DNA of 64,000 bases from Rhodospirillales bacterium. Lineage in GTDB: Bacteria; Pseudomonadota; Alphaproteobacteria; Reyranellales; Reyranellaceae. The stretch spans positions 2,322,501-2,386,500 of the forward strand of contig CP064988.1 of assembly GCA_016699855.1 (NCBI GenBank), given 5' to 3'. This document shows, in pieces, positions 15,904 to 24,967 of the stretch (position 1 is its first letter; the number at the start of each line of letters is the position of its first letter). The notes beneath the pieces are model-generated. The model made no database searches. It saw only the letters and a list, made by a program, of their open reading frames with translations, and had not been told where the DNA came from. Position numbers and translations under genes: made by a program.

Positions 15904-16923
15904 TCAACCGCGCGCCGGACGCGGACGCGTCGCGGCGAGGATGGCGCGCACGGGCTCGCGCGGCGGGCCGTCGATCGGCATGCGGGCGTGCAGCTCGCTG
16001 GCGCCCAGCGGCACGAACGCCGCCGTGCCGGCGCCGATCGCGGCCGGCAGCGAGCGGCCGAAGGCGATCCGCCGCGCGCCGAGCCGCTCCATCAGGGCGG
16101 CGTTGCTGGCGGCCGTCGCCTCGGTGTAGAGGCTGACGAGGAAGCCGCGGTGGCGCGCGGCGGTGAACCAGGTGGTGAAACGGTCCTCGTCGTCGTAGAG
16201 CGCGTCGAGCAGCACCATGCCGACGAGGCGGCGGCCGACGCCGCCGCGCTCGGCGACCCACGCCGCCGGCTTGTAGCCGCCGCTGAACGCCACGACGACG
16301 ACCTTGGCGGTGCGCATCGCGCCCTGCCAGCTGGCGCGCGCCGGGCCGGCCGGCGCCGCCGCGGCGGCCAGGCGGAGTCCCGCCTCGTCGATGAAGCGCG
16401 CGAAGGCGCCGGGACGCTGGAACTTGCCGGGCGTGGAGTCGGCGGCGTCGCGCGCGAACTGCGGCGCGAACAGCACGGCGTTGAGGCCGGAGGCGTCGAT
16501 CTGGCGCGCCAGCTCGTACTCCGCCGCCGCCTTCTCGATCATCGTGCCGTGGCCGTGGAAGAACGCGACGATGGTCGCGGGACGCGACGGATCGAACGAC
16601 GCGGGCGCGTGCAGGAACGCGCGCGGGTCGCGGTAGGCCTGGTCCTCCCACACGACCTCGCCGCCGCGCAGCGTGCGGCCCAGCCGGCGGCCGGGGCCCG
16701 CGACGTCGAAGAACGGCCGGCGCAGCTCCTCGTCGCGGCCGCGGTAGGGGAAGGGCGCGGAGTCGAGCGGGATGAAGCGCGTGACCGCGGCGGCCGCCGG
16801 ACGCGCCGGGCTCCGGCGGGGCGGATCGGCCGCCGCGGCCGTCCCCGCCAGCGGCGCCGCCGCCAGGGCGCCGAGCAGACGCGCGACGCCGCGTCGACGC
16901 AGGGTCGGACGCGGCCCGCTCAT
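15904..16923 (-). CDS. Exported alpha/beta-hydrolase-like protein, second paralogue
   Basis: A 339-residue protein with a twin-arginine-like or Sec signal (RRRGVARLLGALAAAPLAG followed by AAAADPP), so probably periplasmic. It shares with its neighbour the order IVAFFHGHG (oxyanion loop), IDASGLNAVLFAPQ, VVAFSGGYKPAAW (possible Ser nucleophile) and LLDALYDDEDRFTTWF. The two genes are ten bases apart and arose by tandem duplication. Role unknown; peptidase or esterase activity is a guess. Confidence 0.65.
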   Translation of the reverse strand: MSGPRPTLRRRGVARLLGALAAAPLAGTAAAADPPRRSPARPAAAAVTRFIPLDSAPFPYRGRDEELRRPFFDVAGPGRRLGRTLRGGEVVWEDQAYRDPRAFLHAPASFDPSRPATIVAFFHGHGTMIEKAAAEYELARQIDASGLNAVLFAPQFARDAADSTPGKFQRPGAFARFIDEAGLRLAAAAAPAGPARASWQGAMRTAKVVVVAFSGGYKPAAWVAERGGVGRRLVGMVLLDALYDDEDRFTTWFTAARHRGFLVSLYTEATAASNAALMERLGARRIAFGRSLPAAIGAGTAAFVPLGASELHARMPIDGPPREPVRAILAATRPRPARG

Positions 16924-16933
16924 CGTGCCGCGG

Positions 16934-19645
16934 CTACGCGGGCGCGGCGCCGCCGCGCAACGGCAGCAGCACGCGGTAGAAGGCGGGGATGGCGATCAGA
17001 TAGGCGGCGCCGCCGACCGCGAGCACCGCCGGCAGGCCGAACGACGTGGCGACGATCGGCACCAGCGCGGCGCCGATCACCGAGAACGAGCCGTTGATGC
17101 CCCAGGCCCACAGGAACATGTGGTCCTTGCCGAGGCGTCCCAGCATCGTCATGCCGGTCGGCATCGGGAAGCCCATCAGGAAGGCCGGCGGGAAGATGAT
17201 GGCGAGACAGGCGAGGATGCGCACGAAGTAGGGCAGCGTGCCGATCGCGTCGAGCAACGGATCGAGCAGGAAGCCGTAGCCGATCAGGATCGCGCCGATC
17301 GCCAGGAACACCTTGGGCATGAAGGTGCGGGCGCGGTCCATGAAGCGCTCGGAGTAGAAGCTGCCGAGGCCGGAGAACACCAGCATGCCGGTGATCAGCA
17401 CCGAGGCCGACACCGTGGCGTTCGACAGCGCCAGCATGAAGTGGCTGATCATGCCGACCTCGACGATGATGTAGCCGAGGCCGAGGCACAGGAAGTAGAC
17501 CATGGCGCCGAACTTGCCGGGGTAGCGGCTGAAGATCGTGCGCCAGCCGAACGCGACCGGGAACAGCACCAGCGCGACGGCGGCGACGGCGGCGATGCCG
17601 AGCGTCGCCCAGATCAGCAGGTAGCCCCACTCGTCCTGCACGACCTCGAGCCGCTCCGACACCCGCAGCAGGTCCTTCACCTTCACGTAGGCGGCGAAAT
17701 AGGGCTGGTGGTTGGTCAGCTCGCGCGTGTCGAACACGTACTCGGCCGCGACCTTGTCCCAGCCGCCGTTGACGAGGTAGTGCCAGGCGATGCGGCTGAT
17801 CGTGATCGCCGGCACCTTGGGCTTGTCGGGGTCGTCGGCGGTCGAGGGCGCGCCCGGGATCTCGAACTTCGACGTGAAGTCGCAGTAGCCCTTGGGCCCC
17901 GCCTTCGGCGTCGCCGGCGCGGCGGCCTTCGGCGCCGTCGGGTCCTTCGGGCCGGTCGGGTCGTCGCCCTGCTCGCCCTCGAAGAAGATGGCGTTGCAGT
18001 AGTCCTTCAGGGTCTCGGCCGTGTATTTCGGCTCGAACGGCATGCCGGGATGGTAGATGTCGTCGAACGACATCTCCTTGGTGTGCTTGCGCAGCGTCTC
18101 GATGTCGGCCGCGCCGAACCCGTCGCGCTTGTAGAGCACGGTCACGGTCGAGAGGTAGCTCGACGCCACGTAGAACCGGTCGGCGATCTTCGCGCCGTCG
18201 ATGTCGCGCGCCGCGGCGGCCATCGTGGCGTAGAGCTTGAGCACCGATTTCGGCGGCTCCTCCTTGTTCCAGAGGGTGACCGCCAGCACGCCGCCGGGCT
18301 TGAGCGCGCGCATGTAGCCGCGCATCGCCTCGCGCGTGTAGCCGAACTTCTCGACGATCGAGAAGCCGCCGGGCGCCGACAGGCCGGCCGAATCGGCCAG
18401 CGCCAGGTCGATCACGTCGTAGCGGTTCTTGGTGTAGGCGAGGTAGAGCCGGCCGTCGTAGTCGATGACCTCGACGCGCTTGTCGTTGAGGATGTCGCCG
18501 GTGAACGCGCGCAGGCCGGCGTCGGTGCGGAACGCGTCGAGCACCATCGGATTGCCCTCTGCGACCGTCACCTTGCGCGACCCCGCGCGCAGCGCCACGG
18601 TGGTCGACAGCCCGCCGCCGAACTGGGTGACGAAGGTCTCGGGATCCTTCTTCAGCACGTAGGGGTAGTACATCGACAGGTAGCGGAAATACGCGGTCTG
18701 CCAGTCCGGCAGCTGCTTGATGATGCCGCTCGGGCCCTCGCTGTCGATGTACATGCCGAGATACGACTTCTCCGGCATCTCCTTCAGGTTGAAGGCGGCG
18801 TTGTCGCTGAGGCCGGGCGCGAAGTGGAGGTAGGAGCTGGCGTAGACCTCCATGTAGCCGAACGGCGTCGCGCGCTCGTAGACGCGCTGGTTGTCCGGGA
18901 ACTTTCGCGCGTAGGACACGCCCTTGTAGTCGGACACCGCGAGCTTGGAGATGCCCAGCGCCGGCGGCAGCGCGTAGTGCGCGCCGATCGACAGCGCCGC
19001 CACGACCAGCGTCTCGACGATTCCGCGGCGGTCGAACACGGCGTGGAACCAGAGCACGGCGCCGGCCGCCCACAGCAGCAGCGGCGCCACGATCAGGTTC
19101 TCGGGCACGAACACGTACATCGCCAGCAGGAACATCAGGCCGCAGGCGCCGGAACCCGCGAGATCGGCGAAATAGACGCGGTTGAAGGTCTTCTGCGCCT
19201 TGAGGAACACGACGCCGAGGTAGAAGGCGCCGCACAGGAACGGCAGGAAGTAGAGGATGAAATTGGCGAACAACCGCCACTTCTGGGCCGGGTCCGAGAT
19301 CAGGAAGATGGCGTTGAACGGCACCTGCTGGGCGACCAGGTTCGAGCCGACCATCATCGGCCCGAACAGCAGCAGCGCCGCCTTCACCGTGCCGCGCCAG
19401 TGCCGCTCGAACCAGCCCTTGCCGATGCACATGACGGCGCTGGTCAGGCCGAAGCCGAACATCGCGAGGCTGACGACCAGCGAGCCGAAATGCGCCCAGC
19501 TGCCGACCGAGAAGATCCGCATGACGCAGATCTGCAGGGCGATCACCGCGCCGGCGACCAGCGCCACCGAGAGGTAGAACGACAGCGACGGGTTGGCGTC
19601 GAAATCGACGTCCGGCAGCGCGCCGGCGGCGGTCCTGGTGGCCAT
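16934..19645 (-). CDS. Large membrane protein with spermidine-synthase-like core
   Basis: A 903-residue inner-membrane protein. About seven membrane segments occupy residues 20-240, a soluble methyltransferase/spermidine-synthase-like domain about 270-560 (QFGGGLSTTVALRAG and KVTVAEGNPMVLDAFR as the nucleotide-binding region, MRALKPGGVLAVTLWNKEE), a Pro/Ala-rich linker near 570-600, and about seven more segments after residue 680. Such membrane-anchored spermidine-synthase-like proteins are widespread but unassigned. It lies downstream of an exported PIMT-like methyltransferase in the same direction. Both the polyamine and the methyl-transfer role are unproven. Confidence 0.8.
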   Translation of the reverse strand: MATRTAAGALPDVDFDANPSLSFYLSVALVAGAVIALQICVMRIFSVGSWAHFGSLVVSLAMFGFGLTSAVMCIGKGWFERHWRGTVKAALLLFGPMMVGSNLVAQQVPFNAIFLISDPAQKWRLFANFILYFLPFLCGAFYLGVVFLKAQKTFNRVYFADLAGSGACGLMFLLAMYVFVPENLIVAPLLLWAAGAVLWFHAVFDRRGIVETLVVAALSIGAHYALPPALGISKLAVSDYKGVSYARKFPDNQRVYERATPFGYMEVYASSYLHFAPGLSDNAAFNLKEMPEKSYLGMYIDSEGPSGIIKQLPDWQTAYFRYLSMYYPYVLKKDPETFVTQFGGGLSTTVALRAGSRKVTVAEGNPMVLDAFRTDAGLRAFTGDILNDKRVEVIDYDGRLYLAYTKNRYDVIDLALADSAGLSAPGGFSIVEKFGYTREAMRGYMRALKPGGVLAVTLWNKEEPPKSVLKLYATMAAAARDIDGAKIADRFYVASSYLSTVTVLYKRDGFGAADIETLRKHTKEMSFDDIYHPGMPFEPKYTAETLKDYCNAIFFEGEQGDDPTGPKDPTAPKAAAPATPKAGPKGYCDFTSKFEIPGAPSTADDPDKPKVPAITISRIAWHYLVNGGWDKVAAEYVFDTRELTNHQPYFAAYVKVKDLLRVSERLEVVQDEWGYLLIWATLGIAAVAAVALVLFPVAFGWRTIFSRYPGKFGAMVYFLCLGLGYIIVEVGMISHFMLALSNATVSASVLITGMLVFSGLGSFYSERFMDRARTFMPKVFLAIGAILIGYGFLLDPLLDAIGTLPYFVRILACLAIIFPPAFLMGFPMPTGMTMLGRLGKDHMFLWAWGINGSFSVIGAALVPIVATSFGLPAVLAVGGAAYLIAIPAFYRVLLPLRGGAAPA

Positions 19646-19732
19646 GTGCGGAGGGGTCCGGTGTTGGTTCGTCGGCGGGTCTGACGCCCGCCTGGGGAGG
19701 GGATCGCGCGCGCGACCCGGCGAAACGACGAA

Positions 19733-19766
19733 GGCCCCCGCGACGGTCGCGCCGCGCGGGGGCCTC
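19733..19766 (-). terminator. Hairpin terminator after the PIMT-like gene
   Basis: AGGCCCCCGCG (19733-19743) and CGCGGGGGCCT (19756-19766) form a perfect 11-base stem with an inner GCGAC/GTCGC pair. It starts 24 bases after the stop of the minus-strand gene at 19790. Only a short T-run (TTT) follows. Confidence 0.6.
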
Positions 19767-19789
19767 CGGTTCGGGCCGGGCCGAAGGCC

Positions 19790-20656
19790 TCAGCGGTTGT
19801 GGCTGCCCTTGATCTCGCCGTCGACCAGCTTGGTGAAGGGCACGAACGGCACGATCTTGCCGCCGTAGATGTCCTCGCGGGTGACGCTGATCGAGCCGTC
19901 GGCGGCCTGCGTCTTGACGATCTTCAGCACGCGCTGGGCGCCCGGCGGTCCGACCGGGATCACCATGATGCCGCCGGGCTTGAGCTGGTTGAGCAGCGGC
20001 GGCGGCACGTGGTCGATGCCGCAGGTGACGATGATCTTGTCGAACGGCCCGGCCTCGGCCCAGCCGTAGTAGCCGTCGGCCTGCTTGGTGTGGATGCCCT
20101 TGAACTCCTCGTAGCCCGCCACGATGGCCTTGTCGTAGAGGCCGCGGGTGCGGGTCGCGAGCGGGGCGATGATCTCGATCGTGTAGACCTTGTCGGTCAG
20201 CTGCGCGAGGAACGCCGCCTGCGTGCCCGATCCGGTGCCGATCTCCAGCACCTTCTCGCCGCGCTTGACGTCGATCACGTCGGTCATGCGGCTCTGCAGA
20301 TGCGGGCCCGACATCGTCACGCCGTAGCCGATGTCGAGGAAGGCGTGCTCGTAGCCGCGGTTGGCGATCGCCGGCGACACCGAGGCGAACACCTCGCGCG
20401 GCGTCAGCAGGAACGCGCGCTTGGTCTTGTCGGACCACAGGTCCTTGTTGCGCACGACCTGGACGAAACGGTCCCAGCGCATGCCGAGCCACTTGTCGGA
20501 CTCGCCGCGGTTGGCCTTCATCCACGCGATGTAGTTCTCGCGGCTGTCCATCGGCGGGGACTTGTCGACCCCGATCGGCTTGAACTGGGCGAGAGCCGGA
20601 AGAGCGCTGGCGGTGAGGAAGAGGGCCGTCACCCCGGCCAAAGCAGCGCGCCACAT
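19790..20656 (-). CDS. Exported protein-L-isoaspartate O-methyltransferase-like protein
   Basis: A 288-residue protein with a PIMT-type SAM-methyltransferase domain: motif I VLEIGTGSGTQAAFLAQL, the catalytic-loop region IGYGVTMSGPHLQSRM, and LKPGGIMVIPVG. PIMT repairs isoaspartyl residues in aged proteins with SAM. The oddity is a clear Sec signal peptide (AGVTALFLTASALPALAQ), which would send it to the periplasm, where SAM is not known to be present. The start at 20656 has GGAGG seven bases upstream. It heads the minus-strand pair with the spermidine-synthase-like membrane protein. Confidence 0.85.
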   Translation of the reverse strand: MWRAALAGVTALFLTASALPALAQFKPIGVDKSPPMDSRENYIAWMKANRGESDKWLGMRWDRFVQVVRNKDLWSDKTKRAFLLTPREVFASVSPAIANRGYEHAFLDIGYGVTMSGPHLQSRMTDVIDVKRGEKVLEIGTGSGTQAAFLAQLTDKVYTIEIIAPLATRTRGLYDKAIVAGYEEFKGIHTKQADGYYGWAEAGPFDKIIVTCGIDHVPPPLLNQLKPGGIMVIPVGPPGAQRVLKIVKTQAADGSISVTREDIYGGKIVPFVPFTKLVDGEIKGSHNR

Positions 20657-20909
20657 AGGCGAGCCTCCGTTTCAACGGGTTGTTGTAACCGTCCGGAATT
20701 TAACACAATTACTTGTGCCATATTCCCGAATCCGATTGGCGCCTCTTGTATGCCAGCCGTCCCCGCCGCGCCAGAGCCAACTGCGCCGCCGCGATGAATT
20801 TTTCGCGCGCAAACGCCGGGCAGGTCCGCGGTCGGCGCGATTGTGGCGGCGCGACGCCATCGATAGGGTCCGCCGCCGTCAACGACCGCCCTTCCGGAGC
20901 GCCCCCGCC

Positions 20910-21914
20910 ATGATCCGTCAGCCTCGAATCCCCCGCCGCGCCGTGCTCGCCGCCGCCGCCCTCCCGGCCCTCGCGGCACCCTCGATCGGGCGCGCGCAAG
21001 CCGCTTGGAAGCCGACGCAGTCCGTGCGCATCGTCGTCCCTGCGGCGCCGGGCGGCGGCACCGACATCCTCGCGCGCCTCATCGGCGCCCATCTGCAGCA
21101 GGCGTGGGGCGTGTCCGTCGTCATCGACAACAAATCCGGCGCCGGCGGCGTGGTCGGCACGATGGAGGTGCTGCGCGCCAATCCCGACGGGCACACCATC
21201 CTCATGGGCAACATCGGCCCGCAGTCGATCGCCTACTCGCTGTACCGCAACCTGCCGTACAAGATCGAAGGGCTGGTTCCGGTCAGCAACGTGCTGGCGA
21301 CGCCGAACGTGCTGGTGGTGCATCCCTCGGTGCCGGCCACGACGGTTCCCGAGTTCGTCGCTTGGCTGCGCAAGCAGGATGGCAAGGTCTCCTACGCCTC
21401 GTCCGGCACCGGCCAGTCGCCGCACCTCTCCGGCGCCTGGTTCCTCCAGCTCGTCGGCGCCAAGGCGACGCACGTGCCCTACCGGGGCGCCGCGCCGGCG
21501 CTGGCCGACCTCGTCGCCGGTCAGACGCAGTATTTCTTCGACAACCTGACCACGGCGATCGAGTTCGTGCGCGCCGGCAAGCTGCGCGCGCTGGGCATCA
21601 CCTCCGCGCGCCGCAATCCGATGGTGCCCGAGCTGCAGCCGATCCGCGAGACGATGCCGGAACTGGCGCCGTTCGACGTCTCGGCCTGGTTCGGCATGTT
21701 CTACGCCGCCGGCGTGCCGAAGGCGGCCGTCGATTCGCTCAACGCCGAGATCAAGGTCTGGATCGAGCAGGACGCGACGAAGAAGCGCTTCGAGCAGATG
21801 GCCGGCTATCCGGCCTGGTCGCCGCCCGCCGAGTTCGCGGCCTTCGTCAACGCGCAGATCGCGCAGTGGAAGGGCGTGATCCAGAAGGAAGGCCTCCAGC
21901 TCGACGTGAACTGA
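20910..21914 (+). CDS. Bug-family (TctC) substrate-binding protein
   Basis: Second TTT-class periplasmic binding protein, 334 residues. The signal peptide has twin arginines (RIPRRAVLAAAALPALAAP) and ends in GRAQA near residue 31. Family motifs are VPAAPGGGTDILARLIG, IDNKSGAGGVVGTMEVL, ASSGTGQSPHLSG and HVPYRGAAPALADLV. The frame is open far upstream but the family N-terminus begins at this ATG. It stands alone, convergent with a PaaK-like ligase gene. Ligand unknown. Confidence 0.9.
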   Translation: MIRQPRIPRRAVLAAAALPALAAPSIGRAQAAWKPTQSVRIVVPAAPGGGTDILARLIGAHLQQAWGVSVVIDNKSGAGGVVGTMEVLRANPDGHTILMGNIGPQSIAYSLYRNLPYKIEGLVPVSNVLATPNVLVVHPSVPATTVPEFVAWLRKQDGKVSYASSGTGQSPHLSGAWFLQLVGAKATHVPYRGAAPALADLVAGQTQYFFDNLTTAIEFVRAGKLRALGITSARRNPMVPELQPIRETMPELAPFDVSAWFGMFYAAGVPKAAVDSLNAEIKVWIEQDATKKRFEQMAGYPAWSPPAEFAAFVNAQIAQWKGVIQKEGLQLDVN

Positions 21915-21952
21915 GGCCGCGGCCCGCCGGCCACGCCGCGCCGGCGGACGGC

Positions 21953-23191
21953 TCAGTCGTACTTGCGCGCGTCGTCGATCACCTTGCCGTCGTTCGGCAG
22001 GCTGCCCGGCGCGACGAACGCCACGCCGCCGCGCACCTTGCACAAGCCCTGGACGCTGGCCTCGACAGCCTTGGCCAGCTCCGGCGAGCCGCCGCCGGCG
22101 GCCTCGGCCTTCAGGACCATGACGTCCTGCTTGTCGATCCACTCCACCACGAGGCGCACCTTCAGCAGCTCGGGGTGGCGCTTCTGGACGGCGACCACCT
22201 GCTCGGGGTCGACGAACATGCCCTTCACCTTGGTGCGCTGGTCGGCGCGGCCCATCCAGCCCTTGATGCGGGTGTTGGTGCGCCCGCACGGGCTGGTCCC
22301 CGCCAGCACCGCCGACAGGTCGCCGGTGCCGAAGCGGACCAGCGGATAGGCCTTGTTGAAGGTCGTGACGACGACCTCTCCGACCTCGCCGTCTGGCACG
22401 GGATCGCCGGTGCCCGGACGCACGATCTCGACGATCACGCCCTCGTCGATGATCATGCCCTCGAGCGCCTCGCTCTCGTAGGCGACGCTGCCGAGATCGG
22501 CGGTGCCGTAGCCCTGGAGCGCGAAGATGCCGCGGGCGTTGAACTCCTTGCGCAGCGCCGGCGGGAACGCCTCGGCGCCGACCACCGCCTTCTTGATCGA
22601 CGACACGTCGCGGCCCAGCTCCGCGGCCTTCTCCAGCAGGATGCGCAGGAAGGAGGGCGTGCCGACGTAGGCGGTCGGACGGATCGCCTCGATGGCGTCG
22701 AGCTGCAGCTCGGTGTTGCCGACGCCGGCGGGGACCACGGCGCAGCCGATGGCGCGGATCGACGACTCCATCATCATGCCGGCGGGCGTCAGATGGTAGG
22801 AGTAGGTGTTGTGCACGATGTCGTCGGCGCGGAAGCCGGCGGCGTACATGCCGCGGGCGCCGCGGAAGAAGTCCTTCTCGTCGGTGTCGATCTCGAAGAT
22901 CGGCCCCGGCGACATGAACACGTGCCGGATCTGCGACATCGGCACGCCCAGCAGCCCGCCCATCGGCGGCTTGGCCTTCTGCAGCGCGCCCAGCGTCGAC
23001 TTGCGCAGCACCGGCAGCCGGGCCAGCGCGGCGCGGCTGGTGACGCCGGCCGGATCGACATCCTTGAGATGCTCCGCGAAGAACGGCGAGTTCGCCTTGG
23101 CGTGCGCGATCTGCGCCGGCAACGCCGCCATCTGCGCGCGCTCGCGCTCGGCCGGATCCCGGGTCTCGAGGGTGTCGTAGTGCTTCGACAT
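21953..23191 (-). CDS. Phenylacetate-CoA ligase (PaaK)-like protein
   Basis: AMP-forming aryl/acyl-CoA ligase of the PaaK family, 412 residues, close to the usual 430. Visible parts are AKANSPFFAEHL at the N-terminus, FMSPGPIFEID at the position of the phosphate-binding loop (degenerate compared with SSGTTG), LQGYGTADLGSVAYES, and the C-terminal GWMGRADQRTKVKGMFVDP, which contains the hinge and CoA-stage lysine region. The chosen ATG has GGGGAGG seven bases upstream; the frame extends to 23260. The degenerate loop leaves the real substrate open. Confidence 0.85.
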   Translation of the reverse strand: MSKHYDTLETRDPAERERAQMAALPAQIAHAKANSPFFAEHLKDVDPAGVTSRAALARLPVLRKSTLGALQKAKPPMGGLLGVPMSQIRHVFMSPGPIFEIDTDEKDFFRGARGMYAAGFRADDIVHNTYSYHLTPAGMMMESSIRAIGCAVVPAGVGNTELQLDAIEAIRPTAYVGTPSFLRILLEKAAELGRDVSSIKKAVVGAEAFPPALRKEFNARGIFALQGYGTADLGSVAYESEALEGMIIDEGVIVEIVRPGTGDPVPDGEVGEVVVTTFNKAYPLVRFGTGDLSAVLAGTSPCGRTNTRIKGWMGRADQRTKVKGMFVDPEQVVAVQKRHPELLKVRLVVEWIDKQDVMVLKAEAAGGGSPELAKAVEASVQGLCKVRGGVAFVAPGSLPNDGKVIDDARKYD

Positions 23192-23267
23192 GGCGCGCCT
23201 CCCCTGCGCGGACTTCTCCATCGCCGGCGCCACAATCCCAGCGATCCGGCCCCGCGGCAAGCCGTGG

Positions 23268-23951
23268 TCAGAAGCGCAGGACGCGGATCCACCGGGTGAG
23301 GTCGAGCAGGCTCACCAGCGCGGCGGCGACGTAGGTGAGCGCCGCCGCGCGCAGCACGCCGCGGGCGGCGGGGATGTCGGCCGGCGGCAGGTAGCCCTCG
23401 CCCTCCAGCACCGGCAGGGCGCGGCCGAAGCTGGCGTCGAACTCGACCGGAAGCGTCGCGAGGTGGACGACCACGCGGCACGCCAGGAGCGCGATCCCCA
23501 GCGCGATCTGGCCGATGAACAGCGCCGGCGCGCGCGTGGCGATGGCGACGACCGGCACCAGCACCATGACCACGGCGGCGACCTGCTCGACGCGGATCGC
23601 GAACCCCGCCAGACGCTGGCGCCAGTGGAACATCGGCATGCCGGCGGCGTGCTGCAGCGCGTGGCCGACCTCGTGCGCCGCGACGGCGACCGCCGTGACC
23701 GAGCGCCCGTCGAAATTGGCGGCGGACAGGCGCACGGCGCGGTCGCGCGAATCGTAGTGGTCGCCGTCGACGACGCGCTCGACCTTCACGTCCGCCAGGC
23801 CGGCGCGGTCGAGCAGGTGGCGCGCCAGCTCGCCGCCGGTGCCGGGGAAATCGGGCCGGTCGGCGGCGTTGGCGCGCATGACGCGCCGGACCCAGAGCTG
23901 CGGGCCGAACACGACCGCGAGCAGGACCGGGAGGAGGACGACGATCAGCAC
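23268..23951 (-). CDS. YugP-family neutral zinc metallopeptidase
   Basis: Membrane-bound peptidase of the Zn_peptidase_2 (YugP) family, about 227 residues. An N-terminal membrane segment precedes FGPQLWVRRVM; AAHEVGHALQH holds the zinc HExxH motif near residue 91, followed by three or so further membrane segments and VEFDASFGRALPVL, a family-specific stretch with the likely third ligand. The GTG start is chosen because family members start just before this membrane segment and no ATG is in frame nearby. It trails the Liv operon by 62 bases; a functional link is not evident. Confidence 0.85.
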   Translation of the reverse strand: MLIVVLLPVLLAVVFGPQLWVRRVMRANAADRPDFPGTGGELARHLLDRAGLADVKVERVVDGDHYDSRDRAVRLSAANFDGRSVTAVAVAAHEVGHALQHAAGMPMFHWRQRLAGFAIRVEQVAAVVMVLVPVVAIATRAPALFIGQIALGIALLACRVVVHLATLPVEFDASFGRALPVLEGEGYLPPADIPAARGVLRAAALTYVAAALVSLLDLTRWIRVLRF

Positions 23952-24013
23952 GCCGCATGCTGCCGCGCCGGCCGCCGGGCGGCAAGCCGCGGCGCGACGG
24001 GCGGGCCGCGGCG

Positions 24014-24856
24014 CTAGAGCCAGCGCTTGCGGCGGCGGTACTGCTTGACGTCCCGGAAGCTCTTGCGGCCGGCCGAGCCGAGGCCGAGGTAGAACTCCTT
24101 GACGTCCTCGTTCTCGCGCAGCGCCGCCGCGTCGCCGTCGAGCACGACGCGGCCGTTCTCGAGGATGTAGCCGTAGTGGGCGTAGCGAAGCGCCACGTTG
24201 GTGTTCTGCTCGGCCAGCAGGAAGCTGACGCGCTCCTTCTCGTTGAGCGCGCGCACGATCTCGAAGATCTCCTCGACCAGCTGCGGCGCGAGACCCATGG
24301 ACGGCTCGTCGAGCAGGATGGTGCGCGGGCGGCTCATCAGCGCGCGGCCGATCGCGCACATCTGCTGCTCGCCGCCCGACGTGTAGCCGGCCTGGCTGGA
24401 GCGCCGCGTCTTGAGCCGCGGGAAGTAGTGGTAGACCTTCTCCAGGTCGTCGGCGATCTGCTTGCGCTTGCCGCCGTGGATGAAGGCCCCGGTCAGCAGG
24501 TTCTCCTCGATCGTGAGGTGGCCGAAGCAGTGCCGCCCCTCCATCACCTGGATCACGCCGCGCCGCACCAGCTCGTTCGAGGTCAGCTGGTCGACGCGTT
24601 CGCCGCGGTAGGTGACCGAGCCCTTGGTGACGTCGCCGCGCTCGGTGCGCAGCAGGCAGGAGATCGTCTTGAGCGTCGTCGACTTGCCGGCGCCGTTGGC
24701 GCCGAGCAGCGCCACCACGCCGCCCTCGGGCACCGACAGGGACACGCCCTTCAGCACGAGGATGACGTGGTTGTAGATGACCTCGACGTTGGCGACGGCG
24801 AGGATCGGCGGCGCGGCGGCGGGGGCCGCGGCGGTGGCGGTCGGGGCGGCGGACAT
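24014..24856 (-). CDS. livF: LivF-type branched-chain ABC transporter ATP-binding protein
   Basis: ATPase of the second Liv system, 280 residues, about 40 longer than E. coli LivF because of an Ala/Pro-rich N-terminus and a basic C-terminus (QYRRRKRWL). Walker A GANGAGKST, signature TSGGEQQMCAIGRALMS, Walker B TILLDEPSMGLAP. The C-terminal extension and the VMEGRHCFGHLTIEENL form are typical of Liv systems that travel with an acyl-CoA ligase. Confidence 0.93.
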   Translation of the reverse strand: MSAAPTATAAAPAAAPPILAVANVEVIYNHVILVLKGVSLSVPEGGVVALLGANGAGKSTTLKTISCLLRTERGDVTKGSVTYRGERVDQLTSNELVRRGVIQVMEGRHCFGHLTIEENLLTGAFIHGGKRKQIADDLEKVYHYFPRLKTRRSSQAGYTSGGEQQMCAIGRALMSRPRTILLDEPSMGLAPQLVEEIFEIVRALNEKERVSFLLAEQNTNVALRYAHYGYILENGRVVLDGDAAALRENEDVKEFYLGLGSAGRKSFRDVKQYRRRKRWL

Positions 24857-24930
24857 GGTCGGTCGTTTCCGTGGTTGGCCGGTCGGCGCTTCGGCGGGGA
24901 CCGCGCGGCGGCGCGGGCCCGGCGGAAACC

Positions 24931-24952
24931 CCCGCGCCCCGGAGGGCGCGGG
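24931..24952 (-). terminator. GC hairpin after the Liv substrate-binding gene
   Basis: CCCGCGCCC (24931-24939) pairs with GGGCGCGGG (24944-24952). On the minus strand the stem is followed by GGTTTCC. It lies just past the stop at 24968 and probably sets the high level of the binding protein relative to livF further down. Confidence 0.5.
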
Positions 24953-24967
24953 AGGAACCGGTCGGCG

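Noticed and set aside
16772..19684. 970-codon open frame on the plus strand opposite the membrane protein
   Set aside because: Composition is low-complexity Arg/Glu/His/Ala and shows no family features; the minus-strand membrane protein has clear motifs and helices.
20690..20735. TGGCAC motif upstream of the PIMT-like gene as a sigma54 promoter
   Set aside because: The GG-N10-GC spacing is not met (TG instead of GC at the -12 element). The stretch is AT-rich and may be an ordinary promoter, but no pair is convincing.
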